Part shown: positions 1 through 6,201 of the stretch, piece after piece | Numbering within the stretch: position 1 is the first letter of the stretch | Layout: each line of letters begins with the position of its first letter | Assembly: GCA_001796785.1 (NCBI GenBank) | Contig: MGNL01000076.1 | Coordinates: 1-6,216, forward strand | Reading direction: 5' to 3' | DNA from: Chloroflexi bacterium RBG_16_51_16 | GTDB taxonomy: Bacteria; Chloroflexota; Anaerolineae; Anaerolineales; Villigracilaceae | DNA length: 6,216 bases | Notes under the pieces: model-generated | What the model was told of the DNA's origin: nothing | Database searches by the model: none | What the model saw: only the letters and a program-made list of their open reading frames with translations | Translations under genes and position numbers: made by a program

Positions 1-77
1 AAACGCCTGCCTCACCAGAACGAGACAAACTTCTAGAGGAACTTCGAAATAATTTAAGCTGCGATAATTTTGGATAA
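1..77 (+). CDS. 3' end of an unidentified protein (partial, N-terminus outside window)
   Basis: In the frame starting at base 3 the sequence is open from the window edge to a TAA at 75-77. It gives about 24 residues, including ERDKLLEELRNNLSCDNFG, a charged, leucine-spaced stretch that reads like an amphipathic C-terminal helix. The other two plus frames stop at 34-36 and 50-52. The gene would converge on the minus-strand operon, with the hairpin at 159-189 between the two, a common arrangement. Too little is present to name a family. The competing reading is a minus-strand frame open from a GTG at 126 to the window edge, whose translation looks less protein-like. Confidence 0.45.
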   Translation, partial: TPASPERDKLLEELRNNLSCDNFG

Positions 78-153
78 GGAATGTCCATCCGGGAAAATAC
101 AATAGACCAAATGCTCTCCTCCCCACTAACCGATAGTATTAGCACACAAGCAT

Positions 154-189
154 AAAAAGATGCGAGCGATGGAGATCATCGCTCGCATC
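154..189 (-). terminator. Rho-independent terminator of the minus-strand operon
   Basis: GATGCGAGCGATG (159-171) pairs perfectly over 13 bp with CATCGCTCGCATC (177-189) around a 5-nt loop. Read on the minus strand, the hairpin is followed directly by TTTTT (complement of 154-158). It lies 19 nt after the stop codon of the 209-877 gene and so ends that gene and probably the whole operon. In the plus direction no T-run follows the stem, so efficient termination of the convergent partial gene here is less likely. Confidence 0.93.
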
Positions 190-208
190 CAAATTGTTCC
201 AGATCCCA

Positions 209-877
209 TTAAGGCAGTGGATTCGGCGGAAAAGTACCTTGAGGTGCATACCAGTCGGTTGGGTCAGCACCGAGCGTATCCTGCCCGGCGGACACCGGCA
301 CGGGTATCAAGCTGTGATCTGTGCAATTCGCCAATAAGCCACAAGGTACAGCCTGGGTATAACCGCCGGCCAGAGTATTACCTTCCAACATAGGATAAGC
401 TACGATAGTGTACGATCCCTCCGGGAGATTTTCCAGTTGATAAGTGGATTGGTTAGCGTTTGTCACCACATAGTAGTATTCATTCGGTTGTCCACCTACT
501 CTATAGGCAACGACCGCCATCGGAGGGATTCCTTCCGAGAGATATGACAAATTGCCCTCAATGCTTCCTGCGAGCCCTCCTGGTGGTGTGTTGGTGGGGA
601 TATTATCCGTGCCGCCGGGTTGATCTGAGAACTGTGAGGAGATCTCGGTCAACTGCTGGGATAACTGGGTCGAGATGGCGTCTTCGCCTGGCATACCCGT
701 ACCCTGAGAAGCCGCTGTCAGTTGAAGGGCTACCTGGGTCTGGATAATTGGCACCTGCTCGGTAAACGATTCAAGGGTTTCACTGATCCCTGAGGGGAGG
801 AAGTTCCCTGTTGAACAAAAAATTGAACCGAGTGCAAGCAGTGAGAGTGGAATCGACGCAAGAAATTGTTTCCTCAT
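209..877 (-). CDS. Secreted or lipoprotein-like protein with a C-terminal transthyretin-like (prealbumin-type) beta domain
   Basis: This is a 222-residue exported protein of unknown function. Residues 1-21 are a signal peptide (MRK, then a hydrophobic core) ending in SIFC. Cys21 is placed for lipidation, but Phe at -1 departs from the usual lipobox, so lipoprotein status is uncertain. Residues about 22-100 are low-complexity, rich in Gln, Thr, Ser, Pro and Gly. Residues about 102-210 look like a carboxypeptidase-regulatory/transthyretin-like beta-sandwich: G-x-I-x-G at 104-108, YYYV at 134-137, then LENLPEGSYTIVAYP at 148-162. After this come GGY (171-173), Cys179 and Cys185, which could form a disulfide, and DWYAP (208-212). 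The ATG has a clear SD, AGAGGAG (884-890), 6 nt upstream. The gene starts 41 nt after the mfd stop, with no promoter I can see between them, and is last in the operon. It is probably surface-exposed; the ligand is unknown. Confidence 0.85.
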   Translation of the reverse strand: MRKQFLASIPLSLLALGSIFCSTGNFLPSGISETLESFTEQVPIIQTQVALQLTAASQGTGMPGEDAISTQLSQQLTEISSQFSDQPGGTDNIPTNTPPGGLAGSIEGNLSYLSEGIPPMAVVAYRVGGQPNEYYYVVTNANQSTYQLENLPEGSYTIVAYPMLEGNTLAGGYTQAVPCGLLANCTDHSLIPVPVSAGQDTLGADPTDWYAPQGTFPPNPLP

Positions 878-883
878 TTCAAG

Positions 884-890
884 CTCCTCT
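884..890 (-). promoter_or_regulatory. Ribosome binding site of the 209-877 gene
   Basis: Minus-strand AGAGGAG lies 6 nt before the ATG at 875-877. It is the clearest Shine-Dalgarno sequence in the operon and fixes the start. It contrasts with the absent SDs of the first two genes of the operon. Confidence 0.8.
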
Positions 891-918
891 AAGTTGAATA
901 TTCACAATTCCAAGAATT

Positions 919-3900
919 CTACCCAGAATCAGCTATCCCAGCCAAGGTATCCAACAACTTATTCTGCCACTCTTCTCCAAAGGAACACCAGTAGGATTGC
1001 TTTCCACCTCTCACTGATGGACCAAGATCCGGCAGCCTCTTTCCATCCCTGCCATTCCCTGTGTGTGGATACCTTAATACAATCTGACCATTTTCCCAAT
1101 TCACTCCAGCCAATCGAGCGCGTTCAGCTCTGATCTTCACCCGCATCTGATAAAAAAAGTTCACGACCATTTCTGGAATTTTTCCGAAGCGATCATGGAA
1201 TTCCGATTCCAAAGCATCGATCTCCGATTCATCCCTTAAATCTGCGATCCGGCGATACAGACGCAGGCGCAAGTCCTGGTCGGGAATATAAGCTGAAGGG
1301 ATTCCGATTGCGAGTGGCAAATCTACATTCACAGGCATGCTCAGGGGAAGATTAAAAGCCGCTGCTTGTGAAGATTGAGGGATCTCCGGCTGGGGTTTTC
1401 CACTAGCTTCCAGCCTGATCCGCCGAACAGCGTCAGCCAGCAAGCGAGTATAAAGATGAAATCCAACCGCCTGAATATATCCATGCTGGCGAGTTCCAAG
1501 AAGTTCACCTGCCCCGCGGATCTCCAGATCCCGCATAGCGATGGAATAGCCTGCTCCAAGCTGGGTGTTTTCAGCAATGACATCCAGTCGCTGCTGACCA
1601 TCCACAGTGGGCATGATCTTTCGATGCCTGAAAAAATACGCATAGGCGCGCGACGCGCCACGGCCGACCCGACCTCTTAATTGATAGAGTTGGGCAAGTC
1701 CGAAAGTGTCAGCCCTATCGACGATCAATGTGTTTGCATTGGGAATATCCAAGCCTGATTCGACGATCGAGGTGGATAGTAGCAAGTCAATTTCCCCTGC
1801 TGTGAACCGGTGCATGACATCAGCAAGTTGGGCTTCCGGCATCTGCCCGTGCCCGACATCGATCCGTGCTTCAGGAATCAATTTCAACAGATGCGCACGC
1901 ATGGCTTCGATGGTTTGCACCCGATTATGAACAAAGAATATCTGACCGCCCCTCTCTAGTTCCCTCAGCACTGCCTGTCGAACAAGGCGGGGAGAATAAG
2001 GACCCACATGCGTAACTATCGACAACCGTTCTTCCGGCGGAGTATTCAAATTGGAAATGTCCCGGACGCCTGTTAATGCCATATACAGGGTTCGCGGAAT
2101 AGGTGTTGCGGTCAACGTTAAAACATCAACTTCTGTGCGCAGTTTTTTTAGATGCTCTTTGTGAGTGACGCCAAATCTCTGTTCCTCATCAATGATGACC
2201 AGGCCCAGATCCTTGAACTGCACGTCAGAAGAAATCAAACGGTGAGTCCCTATAACGATGTCCAATTCTCCGACTGCCAAACCGAGGAGGATGTCCAATT
2301 GCTCACGATTGGAGCGAAATCGGGAAAGCATTTCGATTTTTACCGGGAATGTTGCCAGACGTTGCCGGAAGGTATCAAAATGCTGTTGAGCCAGAACTGT
2401 CGTAGGCACGAGCATGGCGACCTGGCGTCCGTCAAGCACCGCCTTGAACGCGGCGCGCAAAGCGACCTCGGTTTTCCCGTACCCAACATCCCCACATAAG
2501 AGGCGATCCATGGGACGCAAGCGTTCCATATCCCGCTTGATCTCCAGGATCGCTTTTTTTTGGTCTTCCGTTTCGACATACGGAAAACTATCCTCCAACT
2601 CCTTCTGCCAGGGAGAGTCAGGTTTGTAAGAGTATCCCTGGATGACCTGTCTGCGCGCATACAGGTCAAGCAGTTCCTGGGCTACCTGCTGAACGGCCTC
2701 CCTTACCCGATTCCTCGTTTCACCCCAGGTTTGACTACCAAGGTGGTCGAGGGCGGGTGAACCCCCGTCAGGTCCGAGATAGCGGGTCAGGCGATCAGCC
2801 TGGTGGACCGGCACATATAGGGAATCACCCCCATCATAGGTAATCTCCAAAAATTCCCGTTCATTTTCGTCCAAACGCCTCTGCAACAAGCCAGAGAACC
2901 GGCCGATACCATGATCAATATGCACGACATAATCACCAGGTTTGAGATCGGCATAAATCGCCTCCGGCGTTTCCGCGGTTTGCTTGTCGTGCAGGCGCGG
3001 TTTCGGACGGTCCCATCCAAAAATCTCCGAATCGGTAATGAGATGGATGGGATTTTTACCCGGTAAAGTAATTACAAATCCTTCGGATAATGAATTTTCG
3101 AGGAAAAGGATTTGCTCAAAATCCTCGGACGCTTCCTGACGCCACAACTCCTGCAGTCGAGGTGTTTGACGGGATACCACAATAACCTGATCGTGTTTCG
3201 ATGATAGCGATGAGAGGTAATTAATGGCAGACTTAATCCTGCCGCCAAACCTTTCGTCGTGTCCGAATAGCGAGGCGAGATGCGTATCCGATAGATCCAT
3301 TTGCTCAGTGTCGCTTACATAATCGGTTGGTTCCACTTCGCTCGAATGACCCAATTCAATCCATGGACGCGTGCTCAAAGAATCAAAAATTTCAGACCAG
3401 GTGAAATAAGGAACAGGATGAGACGGATCCAATATATCTTCAGCAATTCCATCCCTCCGGTCCTTCACCGCCTGTTCTTCTACTTCGGACACCATCGCTT
3501 CGACCAGGCTGAGATCATCGATGCATATCAGAGAATTTGCTGGAAGATAATCCAGCAGGGATTGGGTCCTAGGATGGATGAGGGGAATGTGAAACTCATT
3601 TGCTTCTTCTTCTGATCGTCCAGAGGCGGCAGGCTCGATGAATTCTCTAGCCGGAGTAATTGCTAGAGAATTAAGCTTTTCCGCTGTCCTTTGGGAGGCA
3701 GGATCGAAGGAGCTTATTGAATCAATTTCTTCCCCATAAAAATCCAGGCGAACAGGAGCCTTCCTGGTTGGTACCCAGATATCCAGAATGCCGCCCCGAA
3801 GCGATAACTGGCCGGGTTCAACGACTGTGTTCACCCGCCGATAACCAATCGCATGGCAGTCCTGGAGCAGCGGACCTATTTGAATCCGAGCGCCAGGCGC

Positions 3901-4347
3901 GACGGTGCGAGAATTTTCAAGGAATTCCTTTTTCGGCAAGATGCGCGTCATCAGTGACCTGGCAGAGGCAACAATGACTGGAGCAGGATAAAATCCGTTT
4001 GAAGCTGCTTCTTCCTGGGCTGTCAACACAGCCAGAGCCAGGAGTCGTTCCCTGCGGGTATTTTGACCCCAGGCAGCTTGTTCATAAAACAATGGGGTTG
4101 GTTCAGCGAATAAGTAACGCGGATACTTGTACCAAAAAGCAAACTCGTCAAAGAGAGTCAGGCTGTGATCTGCACGGTCGGTAAGTAAGAGGATCGGCCT
4201 CCGTAAATCCTCAGCCAGCGCAGCCAAAAAGGGTAGTCTAGCTGCTCGCGGCAAACCGAGCGCCGAGGTGTGTTGATCGGTCTTGAGTTTGTCCAACAAA
4301 CCTTGATAGTGTTGGATGCCACGGATGAATTCAAGAATGATATCCAT
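919..4347 (-). CDS. mfd: Transcription-repair coupling factor Mfd
   Basis: Mfd is a cytoplasmic dsDNA translocase. It binds RNA polymerase stalled at lesions, pushes it off DNA and hands the site to UvrA for nucleotide excision repair. The 1142 residues match the usual family length (about 1150). Residues about 1-340 are the UvrB-like module, with a degenerate P-loop region (31-37, no GxGKT) and GYRRV…RGGILDIW from 168, the fold that contacts UvrA in the family. The RNA-polymerase-interacting CarD-like domain begins near 468 (LKPGDYVVHIDHGIGRF). The RecG-like motor has FPYxETxDQ (588-596), Walker A GDVGYGKT (619-626), DEEQ (720-723), TAT (746-748), SIVESGLDIP (860-869) and QLYQLRGRVGR (886-896). 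The translocation (TRG) motif is around MRDLEIRGAGELLG (938-951). The C-terminal D7 domain follows from about 1000 (RLRLYRRIADL near 1026). No key motif is missing. The ATG lies 14 nt after the pth stop, with purine-rich AGAGGCGGGAAAG as the likely SD. Confidence 0.98.
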   Translation of the reverse strand: MDIILEFIRGIQHYQGLLDKLKTDQHTSALGLPRAARLPFLAALAEDLRRPILLLTDRADHSLTLFDEFAFWYKYPRYLFAEPTPLFYEQAAWGQNTRRERLLALAVLTAQEEAASNGFYPAPVIVASARSLMTRILPKKEFLENSRTVAPGARIQIGPLLQDCHAIGYRRVNTVVEPGQLSLRGGILDIWVPTRKAPVRLDFYGEEIDSISSFDPASQRTAEKLNSLAITPAREFIEPAASGRSEEEANEFHIPLIHPRTQSLLDYLPANSLICIDDLSLVEAMVSEVEEQAVKDRRDGIAEDILDPSHPVPYFTWSEIFDSLSTRPWIELGHSSEVEPTDYVSDTEQMDLSDTHLASLFGHDERFGGRIKSAINYLSSLSSKHDQVIVVSRQTPRLQELWRQEASEDFEQILFLENSLSEGFVITLPGKNPIHLITDSEIFGWDRPKPRLHDKQTAETPEAIYADLKPGDYVVHIDHGIGRFSGLLQRRLDENEREFLEITYDGGDSLYVPVHQADRLTRYLGPDGGSPALDHLGSQTWGETRNRVREAVQQVAQELLDLYARRQVIQGYSYKPDSPWQKELEDSFPYVETEDQKKAILEIKRDMERLRPMDRLLCGDVGYGKTEVALRAAFKAVLDGRQVAMLVPTTVLAQQHFDTFRQRLATFPVKIEMLSRFRSNREQLDILLGLAVGELDIVIGTHRLISSDVQFKDLGLVIIDEEQRFGVTHKEHLKKLRTEVDVLTLTATPIPRTLYMALTGVRDISNLNTPPEERLSIVTHVGPYSPRLVRQAVLRELERGGQIFFVHNRVQTIEAMRAHLLKLIPEARIDVGHGQMPEAQLADVMHRFTAGEIDLLLSTSIVESGLDIPNANTLIVDRADTFGLAQLYQLRGRVGRGASRAYAYFFRHRKIMPTVDGQQRLDVIAENTQLGAGYSIAMRDLEIRGAGELLGTRQHGYIQAVGFHLYTRLLADAVRRIRLEASGKPQPEIPQSSQAAAFNLPLSMPVNVDLPLAIGIPSAYIPDQDLRLRLYRRIADLRDESEIDALESEFHDRFGKIPEMVVNFFYQMRVKIRAERARLAGVNWENGQIVLRYPHTGNGRDGKRLPDLGPSVRGGKQSYWCSFGEEWQNKLLDTLAGIADSG

Positions 4348-4361
4348 AAACTTTCCCGCCT

Positions 4362-4949
4362 CTATTTCTCGAAGACCGCCCCATTAAATCGATTCATGGC
4401 TGTATCCAGGCCTTCCTGGATATAACTTTGAACAGCCTGAGCAGCCCGATCAAGTATTTCCGGCAAAACCTTTACTTCCTCCCGTGAAAAATCCTGCAAT
4501 ACATAAGCTGCCGGATCCATGCGACCCGGAGGCCGGCCGATACCAAGCCGAAGCCTGGGGAATTGATCCGTACCGAGGTAATCGATCGTAGAAGCCATAC
4601 CTTTTTGTCCGCCCGGCCCTCCGCCTGGCCGCAACCGAATAGTGCCATACGGTAGATCCAGGTCATCGTGAGCTATTAACAATCGATCCAAAGGTAACTT
4701 GTAAAAATTAATCAATCCCTGAACCGATCGTCCGGACAAATTCATATACGTCTGTGGTTTCGCCAGGATGACCTTCCGTACGCCGTCCAAAGCGGAGGTC
4801 ACTATAGCCTTGGATTGCATGCTAACTTTCTGCGCGTTGAGCGTTACTGCCAGCCGATCAATCAGCGAGAAGCCGATATTATGACGGTTATTTCGATACT
4901 CGCGCCCGGGATTACCCAGACCGATAATGAGAAAGGTTTCGGTTGTCAT
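4362..4949 (-). CDS. pth: Peptidyl-tRNA hydrolase
   Basis: Pth cleaves the ester bond of peptidyl-tRNAs that drop off ribosomes, recycling tRNA in the cytoplasm. The 195 residues match bacterial Pth (about 190). Visible signatures are IIGLGNPG (8-15), with Asn13 matching E. coli Asn10; RHNIGF (22-27), with catalytic His23; KPQTYMNLSG (64-73), with Asn70; and HDDLDLPYG (94-102), with catalytic-partner Asp95. RLRLGIGRP and the C-terminal RFNG are also typical. The glycine-rich substrate loop reads GGGPGGQKGM (109-118), with Gln-Lys where E. coli has His113-Asn114. The start at 4949 leaves only four residues before the first strand, as is normal, and an in-frame TAA at 4953-4955 rules out any earlier start. 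No Shine-Dalgarno precedes the ATG. The gene lies 27 nt after the Ig-like gene and 14 nt before mfd; pth-mfd order is widely conserved. Confidence 0.98.
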   Translation of the reverse strand: MTTETFLIIGLGNPGREYRNNRHNIGFSLIDRLAVTLNAQKVSMQSKAIVTSALDGVRKVILAKPQTYMNLSGRSVQGLINFYKLPLDRLLIAHDDLDLPYGTIRLRPGGGPGGQKGMASTIDYLGTDQFPRLRLGIGRPPGRMDPAAYVLQDFSREEVKVLPEILDRAAQAVQSYIQEGLDTAMNRFNGAVFEK

Positions 4950-4976
4950 TTTTTAGTTGAAATTCAGTGCCATTCC

Positions 4977-5594
4977 TTATCCATTCCGGCGGGATCGGAC
5001 AAACAGGCTAAGGATCACAAAAACCAGAAGGGTCACCAATACGCTCGTACGCACCATGGAAAAAACCGTTGATCGATCAAGTGCGGCAGGATTAGCCGGA
5101 AGCGGGACCGGACTAAGCATCGGGGTCAAAAGGACAGGCACCAGGGAAGGCACAACCGTTGCAGTTTGGATGGAGTCCTCCGTGGAACTGATCGCGGCAG
5201 TACCAGCAGCTAGCATGGTTTCCGATTGTTCTGGAGGGAGTGCGGTATAGTTCCTGATCCTCAAATCCCGTACGATGAACTCGTTTATAGAACCATCCTG
5301 AAGATGGACTTGAAGCCGCAAATGGTAGTCACCATCCGTTATGGAGTTCGTATCCCATTGAGTTAGGAGACCATCTGTTACCGGATCGGTCAACGTAGTG
5401 ATCACAAACCAGTTCTCAGTAGGTTCCTGTGCATAAGTAAATGAGAGTTCAGCGCTTTGAAACCTTTCGACGGCTGTGATTCCTGTGATTGGTATGCTAT
5501 CTCTCAGGACTGTACCTTCAACCGGTGAGGTTATGCGTGGACCGCTATCGATCTGAAAAATAAAGAATGCCAGAACGAGCAAATTATTCAACAT
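4977..5594 (-). CDS. Membrane-anchored extracytoplasmic protein with one Ig-like domain
   Basis: This is a 205-residue protein of unknown function. Residues 2-15 are hydrophobic and probably serve as an export signal, although no Lys or Arg precedes the core and no AxA cleavage site is seen. Residues about 19-116 look like an Ig/FnIII-type beta-sandwich: RITSPVEGTVLRDSIPITG (20-38), W62, WDT (80-82) and DGDYHLRLQV (87-96). Residues about 117-175 form a Ser/Thr/Pro-rich linker. Residues 183-199 are a transmembrane helix followed by RSRRNG, giving a surface domain tethered by its C-terminus with a short basic cytoplasmic tail. Such domains occur in Chloroflexota envelope proteins and in penicillin-binding protein tails; no enzyme motif is present. 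The ATG is the only credible start, because an in-frame TAA lies at 5604-5606, and there is no SD. It is the first gene of the operon with pth and mfd, so it sets the distance of those genes from the promoter. Confidence 0.85.
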   Translation of the reverse strand: MLNNLLVLAFFIFQIDSGPRITSPVEGTVLRDSIPITGITAVERFQSAELSFTYAQEPTENWFVITTLTDPVTDGLLTQWDTNSITDGDYHLRLQVHLQDGSINEFIVRDLRIRNYTALPPEQSETMLAAGTAAISSTEDSIQTATVVPSLVPVLLTPMLSPVPLPANPAALDRSTVFSMVRTSVLVTLLVFVILSLFVRSRRNG

Positions 5595-5605
5595 GGCAAT
5601 CGTTT

Positions 5606-5634
5606 AGTTTAACATAAAGGAAAAACCAGGTCAA
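5606..5634 (-). promoter_or_regulatory. Sigma-70-type extended -10 promoter of the pth-mfd operon
   Basis: On the minus strand the -35 is TTGACC (5629-5634, five of six to consensus), followed by a 17-nt spacer and the -10 TAAACT (5606-5611, four of six). A TGT immediately before the -10 gives an extended -10 element. The expected transcription start is near 5599-5600, only about 5-6 nt before the ATG at 5592-5594. This is the best promoter match I found in the window. Confidence 0.7.
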
Positions 5635-5643
5635 CAATTGTTG
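5632..5643. promoter_or_regulatory. 12-bp perfect palindrome overlapping the operon -35 (possible operator)
   Basis: CAACAATTGTTG is its own reverse complement. It overlaps the last three bases of the -35 hexamer at 5629-5634, where a bound dimeric repressor would compete with RNA polymerase. The regulator is unknown. A 12-bp palindrome can arise by chance, so only the position makes it notable. Confidence 0.35.
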
Positions 5644-5664
5644 CATAAAACCTCAAAAATCCGC

Positions 5665-5677
5665 ACCACCAGGTGGT
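5665..5677. promoter_or_regulatory. ACCACC-A-GGTGGT palindrome in the divergent intergenic region (possible operator)
   Basis: Two 6-bp arms are exactly complementary around a single central base. The site lies between the two divergent promoters, just upstream of the likely -35 of the Roadblock gene. It differs in sequence from the palindrome at 5632-5643. With a 1-nt centre it cannot form a normal RNA hairpin, so a DNA-binding dimer site is the more natural reading. Confidence 0.35.
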
Positions 5678-5681
5678 ATGG

Positions 5682-5710
5682 TTCTCGATTGGTTGAATTT
5701 CTGGTAGACT
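5682..5710 (+). promoter_or_regulatory. Candidate extended -10 promoter of the Roadblock gene
   Basis: TGGTAGACT (5702-5710) is a TGn extended -10 with hexamer TAGACT (four of six). A weak -35, TTCTCG (5682-5687), sits 17 nt upstream. Transcription would start near 5717, giving a leader of about 30 nt. An alternative is TTGAAT (5693-5698), 17 nt, then GAATTA (5716-5721), which has the better -35 but a poor -10. The in-frame stop TAG at 5705-5707 lies inside the -10, so translation does not start upstream of it. Confidence 0.35.
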
Positions 5711-5746
5711 TGGAAGAATTACAAGCGAAACCGACAGAGCGAGTCG

Positions 5747-6121
5747 ATGTCCAAATCCCGTTCTGACCTGATGATTGAACGACTGCGCTCCATGCAAGCT
5801 GCAGCCCCGGATATTGAAGCATCGGCTATTGTATCTGTGGATGGCTTGATCATGGCTTCCGCCCTACCCAAGGAAGTTGAAGAGGATCGGGTATCGGCAA
5901 TGTCAGCGGCGATGCTCAGTCTGGGAGAACGCATCTCGGGGGAGCTTGGAAGAGCCGGCATCGAACAGGTCTTTATTAAAGGAGATCGTGGATCAGTCGT
6001 ACTGACCTCAATTGGCCAGGAGGCCGTGCTTACAGCTTTAGCCCGGCACGAAGCAAAACTCGGCTTGATCTTCCTCGAAATGCGTCGGGCAGCGGAAGAT
6101 CTTGTAAAACTAGTTGGATGA
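5747..6121 (+). CDS. Roadblock/LC7 domain protein (MglB-like)
   Basis: This 124-residue protein is a single Roadblock/LC7 domain. It begins with an amphipathic helix (about 5-20). Then come strands with SAIVSVDGLIMAS (26-38), a helix with AMSAAMLSLGERISGEL (51-67), EQVFIKGDRGSVVLTSIG (73-90), and a closing helix after AKLGLIFLEMRRAAEDLVKL (103-122). In the family these domains dimerise and bind Ras-like small GTPases. MglB is the GTPase-activating partner of MglA in polarity and motility, and other members serve unknown switches. No GTPase is visible in this window, so the partner is unknown and I give no symbol. The start at 5747 leaves the domain whole; the leader has no strong SD, only purine-rich AGAGCGAG. 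The gene is divergent from the pth-mfd operon and is followed 41 nt later by a strong terminator, so it may be monocistronic. Confidence 0.9.
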   Translation: MSKSRSDLMIERLRSMQAAAPDIEASAIVSVDGLIMASALPKEVEEDRVSAMSAAMLSLGERISGELGRAGIEQVFIKGDRGSVVLTSIGQEAVLTALARHEAKLGLIFLEMRRAAEDLVKLVG

Positions 6122-6161
6122 AAACAATGAATAGAGTACCTTCTACACATGCCAAAATCCC

Positions 6162-6201
6162 AGATGGGGAGGGCTCAACCGCCCTCCCCATCTCTTTTTT
6201 T
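6162..6201 (+). terminator. Rho-independent terminator after the Roadblock gene, possibly an attenuator
   Basis: AGATGGGGAGGGC (6162-6174) pairs perfectly over 13 bp with GCCCTCCCCATCT (6181-6193) around a 6-nt loop. A C and seven Ts (6195-6201) follow. Position and form fit termination of the Roadblock transcript. Because the next gene's SD begins at 6202, the same hairpin would sit in the 5' leader of any mRNA that reads through. Confidence 0.92.

Noticed and set aside
31..37. Missing Walker A in the Mfd N-terminal UvrB-like domain (these numbers are Mfd residues, not bases).
   Set aside because: Not an anomaly: the UvrB-like module of Mfd is known to lack ATPase motifs across the family.
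72..90. Bulged inverted repeat GGAT-aa-GGA / TCC-ATCC around the plus-strand stop at 75-77, as a terminator for the partial gene.
   Set aside because: Only 7 bp with a 2-nt bulge, and no T-run follows.
1..126. Minus-strand frame open from a GTG at 124-126 to the left window edge, about 42 codons; also a TTG mini-ORF behind a GGAGGAG motif in the same stretch.
   Set aside because: It starts beyond the operon terminator with no promoter seen, and its translation is rich in aromatics and unlike a protein N-terminus. The plus frame ending at 77 is the more protein-like reading.
460..747. 95-residue plus-strand ORF inside the TTR-like gene.
   Set aside because: Antisense shadow of a well-supported gene; no RBS, and Cys/Arg-rich composition without domain features.
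897..921. Short palindromes GAATATTC and AGAATTCT in the mfd to TTR-like gene gap, considered as a promoter or operator.
   Set aside because: Only 8 bp and AT-rich, with no -35/-10 pair at usable spacing. Co-transcription from upstream explains the gene.
2152..2499. 115-residue plus-strand ORF antisense to the Mfd motor domain.
   Set aside because: It lies opposite conserved helicase motifs, so it is a by-product of their codons.
5719..6150. 143-residue minus-strand ORF opposite the Roadblock gene.
   Set aside because: Ser/Arg-rich antisense shadow; the plus-strand protein has a clear Roadblock domain.
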